A stretch of DNA of 64,000 nt, taken from contig NW_022985438.1 of the NCBI RefSeq assembly GCF_010093595.1, positions 310,001 to 374,000 on the forward strand, given 5' to 3'. Source of the DNA: Mytilinidion resinicola. Lineage: Eukaryota > Ascomycota > Dothideomycetes > Mytilinidiales > Mytilinidiaceae. Positions 55,347 through 64,000 of this stretch are shown in pieces. The notes under the pieces were generated by a model. The model was not told the origin of the DNA and did no database searches. It saw only the letters and a program-made list of their open reading frames with translations. Within the stretch, counting starts at the first letter, position 1. Each line of letters opens with the position of its first letter. The position numbers were made by a program, and so were the translations under genes.

Positions 55347-57896
55347 GTTTGCAGTTTTACAGCGTGGATGTCTGGGAATGACCATCGGCGGAGCCGTAAA
55401 ATTTGTAGAGCACTGGCAAGCCTTCCCCGAGGTGGTGGAGGAAAAGTCATCGAGGGGTGACACGAGACAGGAGGCTATGGGCTATATGATGAAATTCCAT
55501 ACCCATATATGTGCTGGTCTGTATTCATAGCAAATAGGCAGGGCCTCTACTGTTCCCTCAATGGCCACACACTCCTATAAAGGCCAATATAAGATTCTCG
55601 GGAGTCGGGAATAGGGTCGAGGGATTCGGCAATTGTAGCAGGCAGAGGGCGTGTCGAAGGACGAAGAGAGGAGGCCGATCTTTCCAAGAGGTGTGGGAAT
55701 CGTGCGGTTCGAAGTTCGAAGGCGAAGCTTTCGGTGTGGTACGCTGTAAAACGGCGAGGGTAGGATGCGGCAGATATCAAAGCTGTGAGACCTCGTGGCT
55801 GCAGGTACGGCGCGACGGTCGAATGGCGGGAGAGCTGCAAAACCAGAGGGGTTCAGGTTAGAGCGGATCGGGACGTGGTACTCGATGGAGCCTGGGCAGA
55901 ATGCGGTGGGCGATGCGAACCGGGAGAGAGGCTGGAGGTATGTGGAGGGCACGTATTGGGAGATACAATAGAACTGGAGATGACATACCGGCGCCCAGCA
56001 ACGTTGGCTGCAGGAATGCTCCTCCTGAGTGTGGAGCTCTCGCCAGCCCGTGCCTGGCTATCCGTATACCAGCTGTTTAGGGAGCTGGCGTGGGCGTAGC
56101 CTCAGCATGGCGGCGGGGATGCATCATGGGAGAACAGCTCTGGGGCCGTTATTGGCAGGGAGTAGTCTGGCGAGGCACAGGGACAGAGCGGCGCCGCCGG
56201 GTGAGGTGCCCAGGAACGTTATAATTGCAGCGGCTCTGTGCCTTGCTCGCCGAGAGCTAGATGGACGGGATGGGAGAGGAAAGGTGCGAGCTGAAGGCAA
56301 GGAATTCACTGCTTAGCCGCGACTGCCCCTCAACCATGCCGCCACTAGACACAACGTTAGGCTCCTAGAGATCTCGCAGATCATGCTGCTGTTCACGCCA
56401 GCCGTTCTCCCGCTCTGGCCCAATCACTGCGAGCATGCTCGCTGAGAGGCGGCGGAGGAGCTGCACTCCTGAACGGCCGTCCCGCGATGGCGAAATAGAA
56501 GACGTCAATCCAGGCCTCGAATCAGCAAGTGGGCGCACCCTACGCGGGCCGGGCTGCTGCCAGCTCAGCAGTTAATCTGCCGTCTAATGCCTGCGGTTTG
56601 TCCATGCTCCCTCAAGCGAAGTCGCATATCGCTGCCCGCGGCCTGATGCAATTGGCTCGCAGGCGCCGCACTACCGCCTGTTCACCAGAGTCAGCCCGTC
56701 TGGAGAAGCCTCCACGCCGAGTTCCGTGATACCGCTGTGCCGCGCTGGATGTCACCAGAAGTTGCCACGGCTGCTGGCCTCGCCGCAACCTCAGAGTCTT
56801 GAGCCACTGCATGCACAGCTGCGGTGGGCGAGGCCGTTTCAGCAGCAGCACAGTCGCTTGACGTAGAAACCCTCCGTTGTCCTCCGCTGTCGTGTGCTTC
56901 AAGCGCCCTGGAGCTGGGGTCGGCGTACCCTAGGCCAGATGCAGCAACGCTCAGGGCGCGGAGCCAGACTGACAGATGGTGGGACAGGCGCTGACCAACT
57001 CAGCATCCTCACTGACAATTATCTCTACACCAGAGCACCAGGTCATCTTGAAGACTTGAGATGATTTACGCAAGTAGTAGAACAAACTATCTATGCACGA
57101 TAAACACCGTCCATATATTTTGTAGCATCGAGAGCGTTGAAGTGATGTGCACGGTCCAATTCTGACTTGTTCCACCAATCCTGCGTCCTCGCCGGCTTCT
57201 GTCTCTGTGCATTCGCTAGGATGTGCCTTGCTGCAAGGTACGCTCGCTCTCCCCAATCGACGTCAAGTCTGCATTCCAGGAGAGGCTACTGTTGGGGCCT
57301 CCCAAGGGAGCTGCCTGTATCTTGCAGCTCACTATATCGGCTCACTTCCGAGCGTAGTGCAGGAGAAGTATTGATGCTAGGGAGTGTCTTCTCATCATTA
57401 CGGCTCCATACGTGCAGGTTGTCGTGTTCCTAGTGGGGGCGGAAATTTCTTCAGCTTCACCGCATGGTGGGGACATGAAGACGTAGTGGGGATATTAAGC
57501 ACTAAAGGTGCCTTTGGGTTAGGGGTGGCTGCTGGAATTTTCTTCATCTTCACCGCTGTGGGGATATGGGGATGCAGTAGTGGGTATATTAGGTATTTAA
57601 AACGATCCTTTAGGTCAGGGTGACTACTGGAATTTTCCACGCTATATATATCCGGTTCATGCCTGAGAATCCATACTAGGTAATTTGTTGACACTCGCTT
57701 GGGGCGCTTCGATATATTCCGGAATTTTGAGAAGGTATCGAGGTATCTCAAGCAGTATGATCAAAGGGTGAACACACTGATGCCCTAGTACTCCATCCAT
57801 TACCAACGCCGAGCTGCCATGCGGGGAAGAAATTAAGGCTAAAAAATACGTCCTTTTCGCGTAATATCATATTCTACAGGAAAAAAAGCACCCCTA
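55347..57896. other. Gene-poor intergenic region, 2.5 kb
   Basis: No convincing gene. The frames at 55547-55952 (minus) and 55785-56316 (plus) overlap and mirror each other. 56.3-56.9 kb is GC-rich; the end (57.4-57.6 kb) holds a tandem duplication. Confidence 0.5.
57441..57628 (+). repeat. Diverged tandem duplication, about 94-bp unit
   Basis: Units start GGAAATTTCTTCAGCTTCAC at 57441 and GGAATTTTCTTCATCTTCAC at 57534, each followed by GGGGATAT... and ...AGGGTGACTACT / AGGGGTGGCTGCT. A third start, GGAATTTTCC, follows at 57629. Confidence 0.7.
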
Positions 57897-58946
57897 TCAT
57901 ACTGAAGGTCTGTTAACGACCGGGTCCTGCTGGTAAGAAAGATCTGAAACTACAGAGAGTTCGTCTACTGCTCTTCGTCCATAGTGTGGTGCCGTGGCCG
58001 AAAACTCGGAGATGTTATCGTCGTCGTGATGGTCACTGAATGGCGACCGAGTTTGCTCCTGCGCAGCCATTAGGTTTGTTTGAGATAGAGCTGCAGGAGG
58101 CGGGCTTCGAAGGCTCGTGTTTCGTGAGAGTGGCGCTAAACTACGAGGTCGATATGGCGGAGGTGGTTCTTCGTGTTGCGGGTCAACAAATGGATTGCCG
58201 AGCCCCGTTGGCTGAGGAGGTGGATGAGTCTCGTGCATCGATACCACATCAGAAGTATCGATACCCGTATAGTAGGCTCCATTTGAGTTCGGAGCGATCG
58301 GCCCAAGAATGACAGGTTGGGGTGGCATTGGCGAGAGTGCTGGCGGAGGCGTGCCTGATGGATGATGGTAGTATGCTTGCTGCTCGGCCGCGGGCGAGTA
58401 ATTGTCGGGACTGTGCCTCTTCATTTCCTTCTGCACAAGAGTCTGGTGCTTTTGGCGCCGACGTCTCCGAATATACAAGAACAGTATTACCCCGAGGATA
58501 GCCAAACATGCGAGCGGGATGACAGCCGCGGCGACGTGCTTTATGACCTTTGAGTGCTGCGATGAGTCCTCGTTCTGAGGCAATGTAGTCGAGAGTGGAA
58601 CACCCGATGGCACGGTGCTGGAGCCATCAGTGCCCGATGAACTCGGGCTTGTCTCGTTAGGCTCTGGTGGACCCGTTGACTTATACAATGTAGTCCCAGC
58701 CGTCTCTTGCGCTGGAGAAGGATCGATTGTTGATGGAGCCGTTGAAGGGAACAGTCCTGCGAGGAATGTATCGGTATAAGTAGGCCCTGGTAGAGCGAAG
58801 GTAGGCGAAGCGTGGTTTCGTGTCAAAGGGTCCATTGGAATATCACTGACTACAATTGTAGTCCAGTCGTCGTCGTCGCGTGAGGATGGCCAACCAGTCC
58901 AGGCATTCAGCTCGTGGGACTCGCGAATCTCGACACTAAAGGACAT
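57897..58946 (-). CDS. Single-pass membrane protein with PPPPY tail
   Basis: One frame of 349 residues from the ATG at 58946. The first 135 residues are Ser/Thr/Pro-rich, likely O-glycosylated and outside the cell; one hydrophobic segment follows (HVAAAVIPLACLAILGVILF, residues about 136-157), then a RRRRRQK stop-transfer run. The cytosolic part is Pro-rich with PPPPYRP and PPPQP motifs that could bind WW-domain partners such as the Rsp5 ubiquitin ligase. The layout resembles fungal cell-wall stress sensors of the Mid2/Wsc kind, but the protein lacks a visible signal peptide and any Cys-rich WSC domain. An upstream exon may be missing. The function is unknown. Confidence 0.75.
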   Translation of the reverse strand: MSFSVEIRESHELNAWTGWPSSRDDDDWTTIVVSDIPMDPLTRNHASPTFALPGPTYTDTFLAGLFPSTAPSTIDPSPAQETAGTTLYKSTGPPEPNETSPSSSGTDGSSTVPSGVPLSTTLPQNEDSSQHSKVIKHVAAAVIPLACLAILGVILFLYIRRRRRQKHQTLVQKEMKRHSPDNYSPAAEQQAYYHHPSGTPPPALSPMPPQPVILGPIAPNSNGAYYTGIDTSDVVSMHETHPPPQPTGLGNPFVDPQHEEPPPPYRPRSLAPLSRNTSLRSPPPAALSQTNLMAAQEQTRSPFSDHHDDDNISEFSATAPHYGRRAVDELSVVSDLSYQQDPVVNRPSV

Positions 58947-60040
58947 GGCGGACAGACCAAGAAATAGGTCTTCTAGGAATGTCTGTCAACCTTGTCGAGG
59001 CGTGCTCAGCGGATGAGTAGTCTGACACACAGCCTCGGGCGTCGGACTTGGTGTGGTATAGGAGGACGGTGATAGGAGCCTGGAGTTCCTGTGTGCAGCA
59101 GACCTATCTCGTCTTCCACTCGTCTTTCAGACACGTCGTCAGCACTATGCTCGAGTTCTGAGAGATGGTGGGCGAAGCAGTTGGTGTGGATGGTGGGGCC
59201 GAAGTCGGAAACTCACTGAGACAGCTTATGCAGGCAAGTACATATCCAAGGCTTGTAGAACCGACGAGGTGGTCGCGCTAGAGGAGAGACTTTCCAGACG
59301 TCTAGCGGTCTGTATGTGGTGTGAAGATGCCGTAAGGGTTGCGGCGAGGTGTGAGGCTCAAGTATCAACGAGAGACGAGGTGACTGTCTGGAGGACGGAA
59401 GATAGTGCAAGGTGGCATCTCTTCGTACGAAGTTGGTTTCTCTCGACATCCCGGTAGCCAACAGGAGGACAAGGCCGGAGCTGAGTGATGATTTGGACGA
59501 AGCATCTTCGAGGGTTCCAGCATAGCCTCAGAGGATGCAGCACAGTCGCGGAACACCACCCCACCCGCTTGGACGTGGGATATTTTTAGCCGGCCCTTGT
59601 ACGGCGATCATGAGTTTGGCCTTAAGTCTCTTCCACCCTCAAATGGTGCAAAAGTTTCACATGATGCGCGTTTCAACTTGGACAGAACGCTCCAGCGGTC
59701 TTTGCGACTCCCGCCGTCTCTGGCATACATGTTACCACCCACCGCACCCACCGCACCCTCAGTGCAACACAGTAACGTCGGCCACCAGAAAGGCTCGCCG
59801 GCACACGTTCCACTAGCCGCAGCCGGCTGCACTGCGCCGATCTATCCCTTTCCAGACTCCTGCAACACCATGCAGACTGTGGTCAATCACAGTCGCAGGC
59901 CGACATGCCGAGTCTTCCAGAGCGTCACCGAGACACCGCCCAGACTCAAATTCCTGTTTCAACACCCCAATGTGCACCTTACCCGACCCACCCTGCGCAC
60001 GTGACTTGGCGCCGCTGTGGCTGAGTTCGGCTCAGGCCCG

Positions 60041-60122
60041 GCTCAGCTTCGGCTCAGCTCTCCTCAGGTCTGCTCACCCCTGCTCAGCTTCGGCTCAGTT
60101 CTCCTCAGGTCTGCTCACCCTT
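60041..60122. repeat. 41-bp tandem repeat, 2 units
   Basis: GCTCAGCTTCGGCTCAG starts at 60041 and 60082; the two 41-bp units differ at about three bases. Shorter GGCTCAG pieces precede them. Confidence 0.9.
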
Positions 60123-60248
60123 GCTTACCCTCCCTCACCCTTCCTTAATAAAAACTGTTAAGTTTTAGCAAGGGGCCTTAAATCTGCCCCCGGGTTATAA
60201 ATCAGGGCTCTATACTGTTTTATAAGCCTTATAAGCTTAAGCTACAAT

Positions 60249-60441
60249 TGTAAGGTGACCGGAGCACCTACAGTATATAGCCATAAGATAGGATGTAGAT
60301 ATATCCTTTCCAATTCATGCAGCCTGCCTGCGCAGGCGTATAGCCTGCGAGGCCTCTGCGAGTCACGTGCTCGCTTAGGCCGGGGTATATATAGCCCCAG
60401 GCCGTGCATCACAATTTCTTAAGGATTTGTCTCTTAATACA
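60249..60441. mobile_element. Solo-LTR-like element (tentative)
   Basis: A 193-bp block opens TGTAAGGTGACC and closes TTAATACA (short TGTA/TACA inverted ends). It holds a TATA box (GGGTATATATAGCC-like, near 60384) and lies where the adjacent peptidase gene is cut off. No target-site duplication is seen (ACAAT versus CAAAA), so this is unproven. Confidence 0.35.
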
Positions 60442-60459
60442 CAAAATCGTCAATTCCAT

Positions 60460-61510
60460 CTACAAGCTCCCTGCTGTGCACTCTTCCCTTATATTCAAAT
60501 CCTTGCCCTCGAAATAACCGTACCCGGCGCAGAGGCCTGGAAGAATTGTTTCGTTGAAGTAGTTCGCGTATCCAGCAAGCGCCTTCTCGAGGCCTACTCC
60601 TTCCGCGCCGGGAACGGTTCCACTTGCAACGTTCTCTACGGCATCACAGTAGTCGAAGAAACCCGTGTTTCTGTAGAATTGGTTTCCTTGCCATAGCCAC
60701 GGACCATTTTCCAATGCTCTAAAAGTAATAGTGTCAGCTGCTTCCTTTGCCGTTGGAGTCGTAACTCGAATATATCTTGGTCTGTCCTATGCGGTGCCAC
60801 ATGGTACGGTCGCACCCCACCCATAGTCTTGGATAAACTTCGTACATGTAGAAATATAGCTCCACCACACCGGAAACATGAAATTCAAGGACTTACGAAG
60901 CGAAATCTCGGAAATGCTCAACGTCTCCAAGCCCAAACATGTCCTTGAGAGCAGTTTTCTCCTCATCGGTTCCCTTCGTGCCCACCTTATCAACGTGGTC
61001 CACAATGAGCGACATATCTTTGCTGCAATTTTTGGGCATTCCTTCCTGTACGGGGAGAAAATATTGCCAGAAGTTTCCGGTGATCTTGACCACAGCGCTT
61101 GAGGCAAGGTATGCCCAGAAGGTTCCTGGGGAAGTCGACGCGGTCCAGGCAGTAAGTGCGCCGCTGTAGGAACCCCCGGCAAGAACCCAAGGAGCCCGAT
61201 GAGCCTGGCTAGTGCCATGCGGGTCGAACGGCAATTTGACAATTTTGGTGAAAAGCACTAGATCAGCGATTGAGTTCTTCAGCGTCAGGTACTGCAGATT
61301 CTCGGTTGATAGGTCGTCGAATGGAGATGAAACACCCCAGTAGCGATGCTCGATGACCACGACAGTGGCGCCAATGGCCTCAGCAATGACACCAGTAGTT
61401 CTATTGGTGGTCAGGTAAGAATTGTATCCCGTGACGTTGATTTCTCCGGGGGTCATCAGCACGACAGGCGACCCTGGACCTTTCCAATACTCATTGGAGT
61501 AGTAGTGACA
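60460..61510 (-). pseudogene. Peptidase S28 (serine carboxypeptidase) remnant
   Basis: Two blocks, about 60897-61510 and 60460-60718, join by a GTAAGT...TTTTAG intron of 178 bp (FRDFAS-ALENGPWLW). Recognisable family sequence: YYSNEYWKGPGSPVVLMTPG, VVVIEHRYWGVSSPF and the nucleophile elbow GGSYSGALTAW. S28 enzymes are secreted prolyl-type carboxy/aminopeptidases of about 500-550 residues. Here the signal peptide and first part are absent: the frame before YYSNEYW is unrelated and soon meets a stop. The C-terminus stops at EECTAGSL, about 200 residues early, right where the LTR-like sequence begins, so the catalytic Asp and His region is missing. It is therefore a broken copy, about 290 residues. 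Confidence 0.75.
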
Positions 61511-62239
61511 AACCCTGGCTTTGGCTGTTTCTAATACCCTGTTGTTGGCCTCGCGCGCGGCTAATCCACAAAGGATACGCCTAGTATCGTACTATGTACG
61601 AAAATAGGACCGGTCAGACTGTCGTGGCTCAGAGGGTTTGGGTGGGGGCTAATCTTAAGAGAAGGAAGATTTCTATGCAGTAAGGCTTAGCATTCCTTAT
61701 CTTTAGCTGACGTAGTTTGAAATCACAATAACACATTGAGTGGATGAAGGATTAATGGTCACAGGACATTTGGAGGCGAACAAAGGTATATGATTTAGGG
61801 TAAGAAGATTTCATTGTAACTATGTCAGTCCATGGTGTGGACTAATGTAAGAGTAGACTACATCACGCCCACATCTTGGAAGAGCTCTTGCGGTGAGTCC
61901 AGCCCAGAGAAAAGGTAGAGGAAGTGTGAGGGCTTACTCAGTCATCAAATACCAGTGAGGAGTCCATAGACTGAATACCCCACCGCAACTGCTTGCGCAC
62001 CTATCAGAGCCACCACCAACCTAGAGATCCAGTCAGGACTTTGCCTCCCAACTGTGGTATGCTGTTGCCGTAAACGAGAAAGCCTACTGTTCTCATCCTG
62101 GCGCCCTTAGTCAAGCAGCTCAGTGAACACATCCTGTAGAAGGTCAAAGTGCTGGCCGAAGCTGTTGCGGATGATCTGCAACACCTCATTGATTAAGAGG
62201 TTGAGAAACTCAGGTTAAAATTGATGTGAACTCTGATTT
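61511..62239. other. Intergenic region
   Basis: About 730 bp, AT-rich. The missing 5' part of the S28 peptidase is not found here. No repeat is seen. Confidence 0.5.
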
Positions 62240-63571
62240 CTATAGACGTCTAGCTAGTTGTATATATACTAGGGGAAGGAAGGGGGGCCACCCCCTGGGT
62301 GGCGCGCTAGTAAGTTCAGCTGTACACTGCACAGCTGAGTTTTCAGCTGGGCCCTCCACAGCTGATGTTCGGAGTAGCTTTCTAGCATATGAGTTGTTGA
62401 TCCTAGGTTGTAGTGCTGCAACCTGAGTGAGAACATCGACACATTCTCGATTGAGGCGTAGGCGGGCGTCAATCTGCTGATAATGATCTCGAATTTGACG
62501 CTGCAGCTCAGCATCATCGGAATTTGGCTGTGTCGGCGAGAGGTGGTGTTCTCGGGGTGGGAGGAGGACCTGGCGACATTGTATGCAAGTGTGACTACTG
62601 TTGGAAGTTGAACTGATCCAGCCGCATACAAGTTTGGCCAATTATGTGGCCGCATTTTCGGAGTCTGAAGGGCGGGTCGTCCTCACTGTACCGCTCGAGG
62701 CATATTGCGCATCGTATTTCTGGACCACGGTCAGAATCATACGCCGCAGGAGCATCATCGGTTCTTGCGACACCATCCCAAAGGTCTCCCAGTTCATCGA
62801 TATCTGGATCAGGACCTACATTCTCAACAACCGCGGCATCCTCGATTGCAGCACCCAGAGGATGTAGCGCGATGGTGTCATGGACCAGCCTACGCTGCGT
62901 CTGGGTGGTTTCTGCCGCCACGAGAGCAGTTTGCTCGAAGATCGCCTGTAAGACGTCGGCTGCCTTGGACGTTTCAATCATCCACCAGTGTGCATCTGGA
63001 TCCTCGCCACAGTTCGAATACAAAGACGCATAGTTGGTGAGCGCACTCAGTCCCGAGATCCTCATCTTCAGGCTGTTGAGGGCATCCCCCTGCAATTCCG
63101 CCTCCGTCGCGCGCTCGTCCAAACTCCGGACTACCTGGTGCAAGTCAGACTCTGCTACTTTGTTTACCTCGATGATGCGGATCTGCTCGAGCGAGCGCAG
63201 CGCAGAGAATGTCAGTCGTGCTTCTAGGAGCGTGCGGTGGTAACTACGCCGGTGCTCCATGAGCTCGTGGACGCATTCTTCTATCGCGAAAAAGGGCCGT
63301 GGGTTCTGGAGATTTGTATAGCGCCATACGTAACGTTTGGCGCGAGGGTCGGAGTGGGCGGGAGCCGACTCGCGGCGAGCACGATACGGGCCCCGGCCGG
63401 CGCCAAGGGCGCCGGGGAATGACCTGCGTTCTGGAGAAGGTGAACGATCTCAATTGCTTGACATTCTTGAATCTGTAACTGTGATTGTGGTTCTGGTGAA
63501 GATTCGAGGTGCCAGAAGAGGAGTTGTCGTGGAGCAACGATGGAGCTATTAGTTCCAATATTTATAGTCAT
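62240..63571 (-). pseudogene. RING-finger protein gene with broken frames
   Basis: Three good frames follow one another. (a) from an ATG at 63571: MTINIGTNSSIVAPRQLLFW and on; (b) open from 63448, through NLQNPRPFFAIEECVHELME and MEHRRSYHRTLLEARLTFSA, to the first half of a RING finger (CAICLERYSEDDPPFRLRKC, then GHIIGQTC); (c) WISSTSNSSHTCIQCRQVLL to a stop at 62240. The RING pattern runs from (b) into (c), so a one-base deletion or insertion near 62630-62640 breaks it. Frame (a) to (b) also needs a shift or an unseen intron. RING proteins are E3 ubiquitin ligases; the usual fifth ligand after CGH is a Gly here. It could be a decayed gene or a real gene with sequence errors. Confidence 0.5.
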
Positions 63572-64000
63572 TACTTTTGGTTGAGAATACATTGTGTATG
63601 TTTTGTGCACAATGCTATTGCTCTAGATATAGACGATAGACGCTAGGCGAGTATGCAACGACAACCTAATCATGTGAGTGGTATCGAATATACGCATCTC
63701 CAGTAGGTGTCATGCGGCTTAATTAACTAGTGCAGTAAGATATGTTCTTTTACAATGTGGAAGCAGACATTTGGTAAAACTATACCATACCTGTTCACGA
63801 TCTTGGGAGCCCCCTGTACATTTTATTTGAACAAAGGATTTTCAGAGCATCTATTCTTTCTCATCTCACTTTGCTCGGTCTTCACGGGGAAACAGACGCC
63901 GAGCCGGTCAAATAAAGCATAGAGAAGAGGAAAGGCTAACCATGGGAAAATGTAGGAGGAGAAAACCACGGACATAGAACAGGTGATGCTCCATAGTCAT
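63572..64000. other. Edge region without a visible gene
   Basis: About 430 AT-rich bases. It may hold the promoter of the RING gene. Nothing else is seen. Confidence 0.5.

Larger units (their letters stand above)
58947..60459. other. Intergenic region with repeats and LTR-like element
   Basis: About 1.5 kb. The plus-strand frames at 59.5-60.0 kb look non-coding. From 60030 the sequence turns to tandem repeats and AT-rich, transposon-like DNA (separate entries). Confidence 0.55.

Overview
The window reads as nuclear DNA of a filamentous ascomycete, possibly a dothideomycete (the class is a guess from gene style). The reasons: short introns of 47-120 bp with GTRNGT donors, CTAAC/CTGAC branch points and YAG acceptors; a fungal HET-NACHT-ankyrin gene; a fungal rhodopsin-domain membrane protein; and fungal-style LSM7, TAF4, YSH1, LEU2 and APC10. 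It is a draft assembly: 656 Ns lie inside the ankyrin part of the NLR-like gene, and several genes carry apparent one-base frame breaks at homopolymers.

Layout. 1-2648: the 5' part of a conserved unknown gene (minus strand) diverges from LSM7. 2649-7899: a gene-free stretch of degenerate repeats with a recurring CATGTG...CACATG core. 7900-12217: a large glycine-rich repeat protein (minus strand, LEA/stress-protein style) with a probable one-base frameshift near its N-terminus. 13656-16992: a small basic unknown protein and a C2H2 zinc-finger factor. 16993-22184: gene-poor. 22185-23391: a metallo-beta-lactamase-fold lactonase-like enzyme. 24083-27740: a HET-NACHT-ankyrin receptor. 27741-29400: gene-poor.

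29401-43378 is a housekeeping block: TAF4 and YSH1 (divergent), a small candidate ORF behind a CACGTG cluster, LEU2 with two micro-exons, a zinc-ribbon-like unknown protein, and APC10 with an acidic insert. 44671-58946 holds surface and regulatory genes: a rhodopsin-domain protein, a four-pass membrane protein, a secreted protein, a PHD-finger protein and a single-pass membrane protein with PPxY-like tails. 58947-64000 is a decaying edge: tandem repeats, a solo-LTR-like element, a peptidase S28 gene lacking both ends, and a RING-finger gene with broken frames.

There is no biosynthetic cluster or operon-like arrangement. The functional groups are general RNA and transcription machinery (LSM7, TAF4, YSH1), leucine synthesis, cell-cycle ubiquitination, and self/non-self recognition (the NLR-like gene). 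The most unusual items are the NLR-like gene with a near-identical ankyrin array broken by the gap, the glycine-zipper repeat protein, the repeat family at 3.8-7.6 kb, and the small ORF at 35.2 kb.
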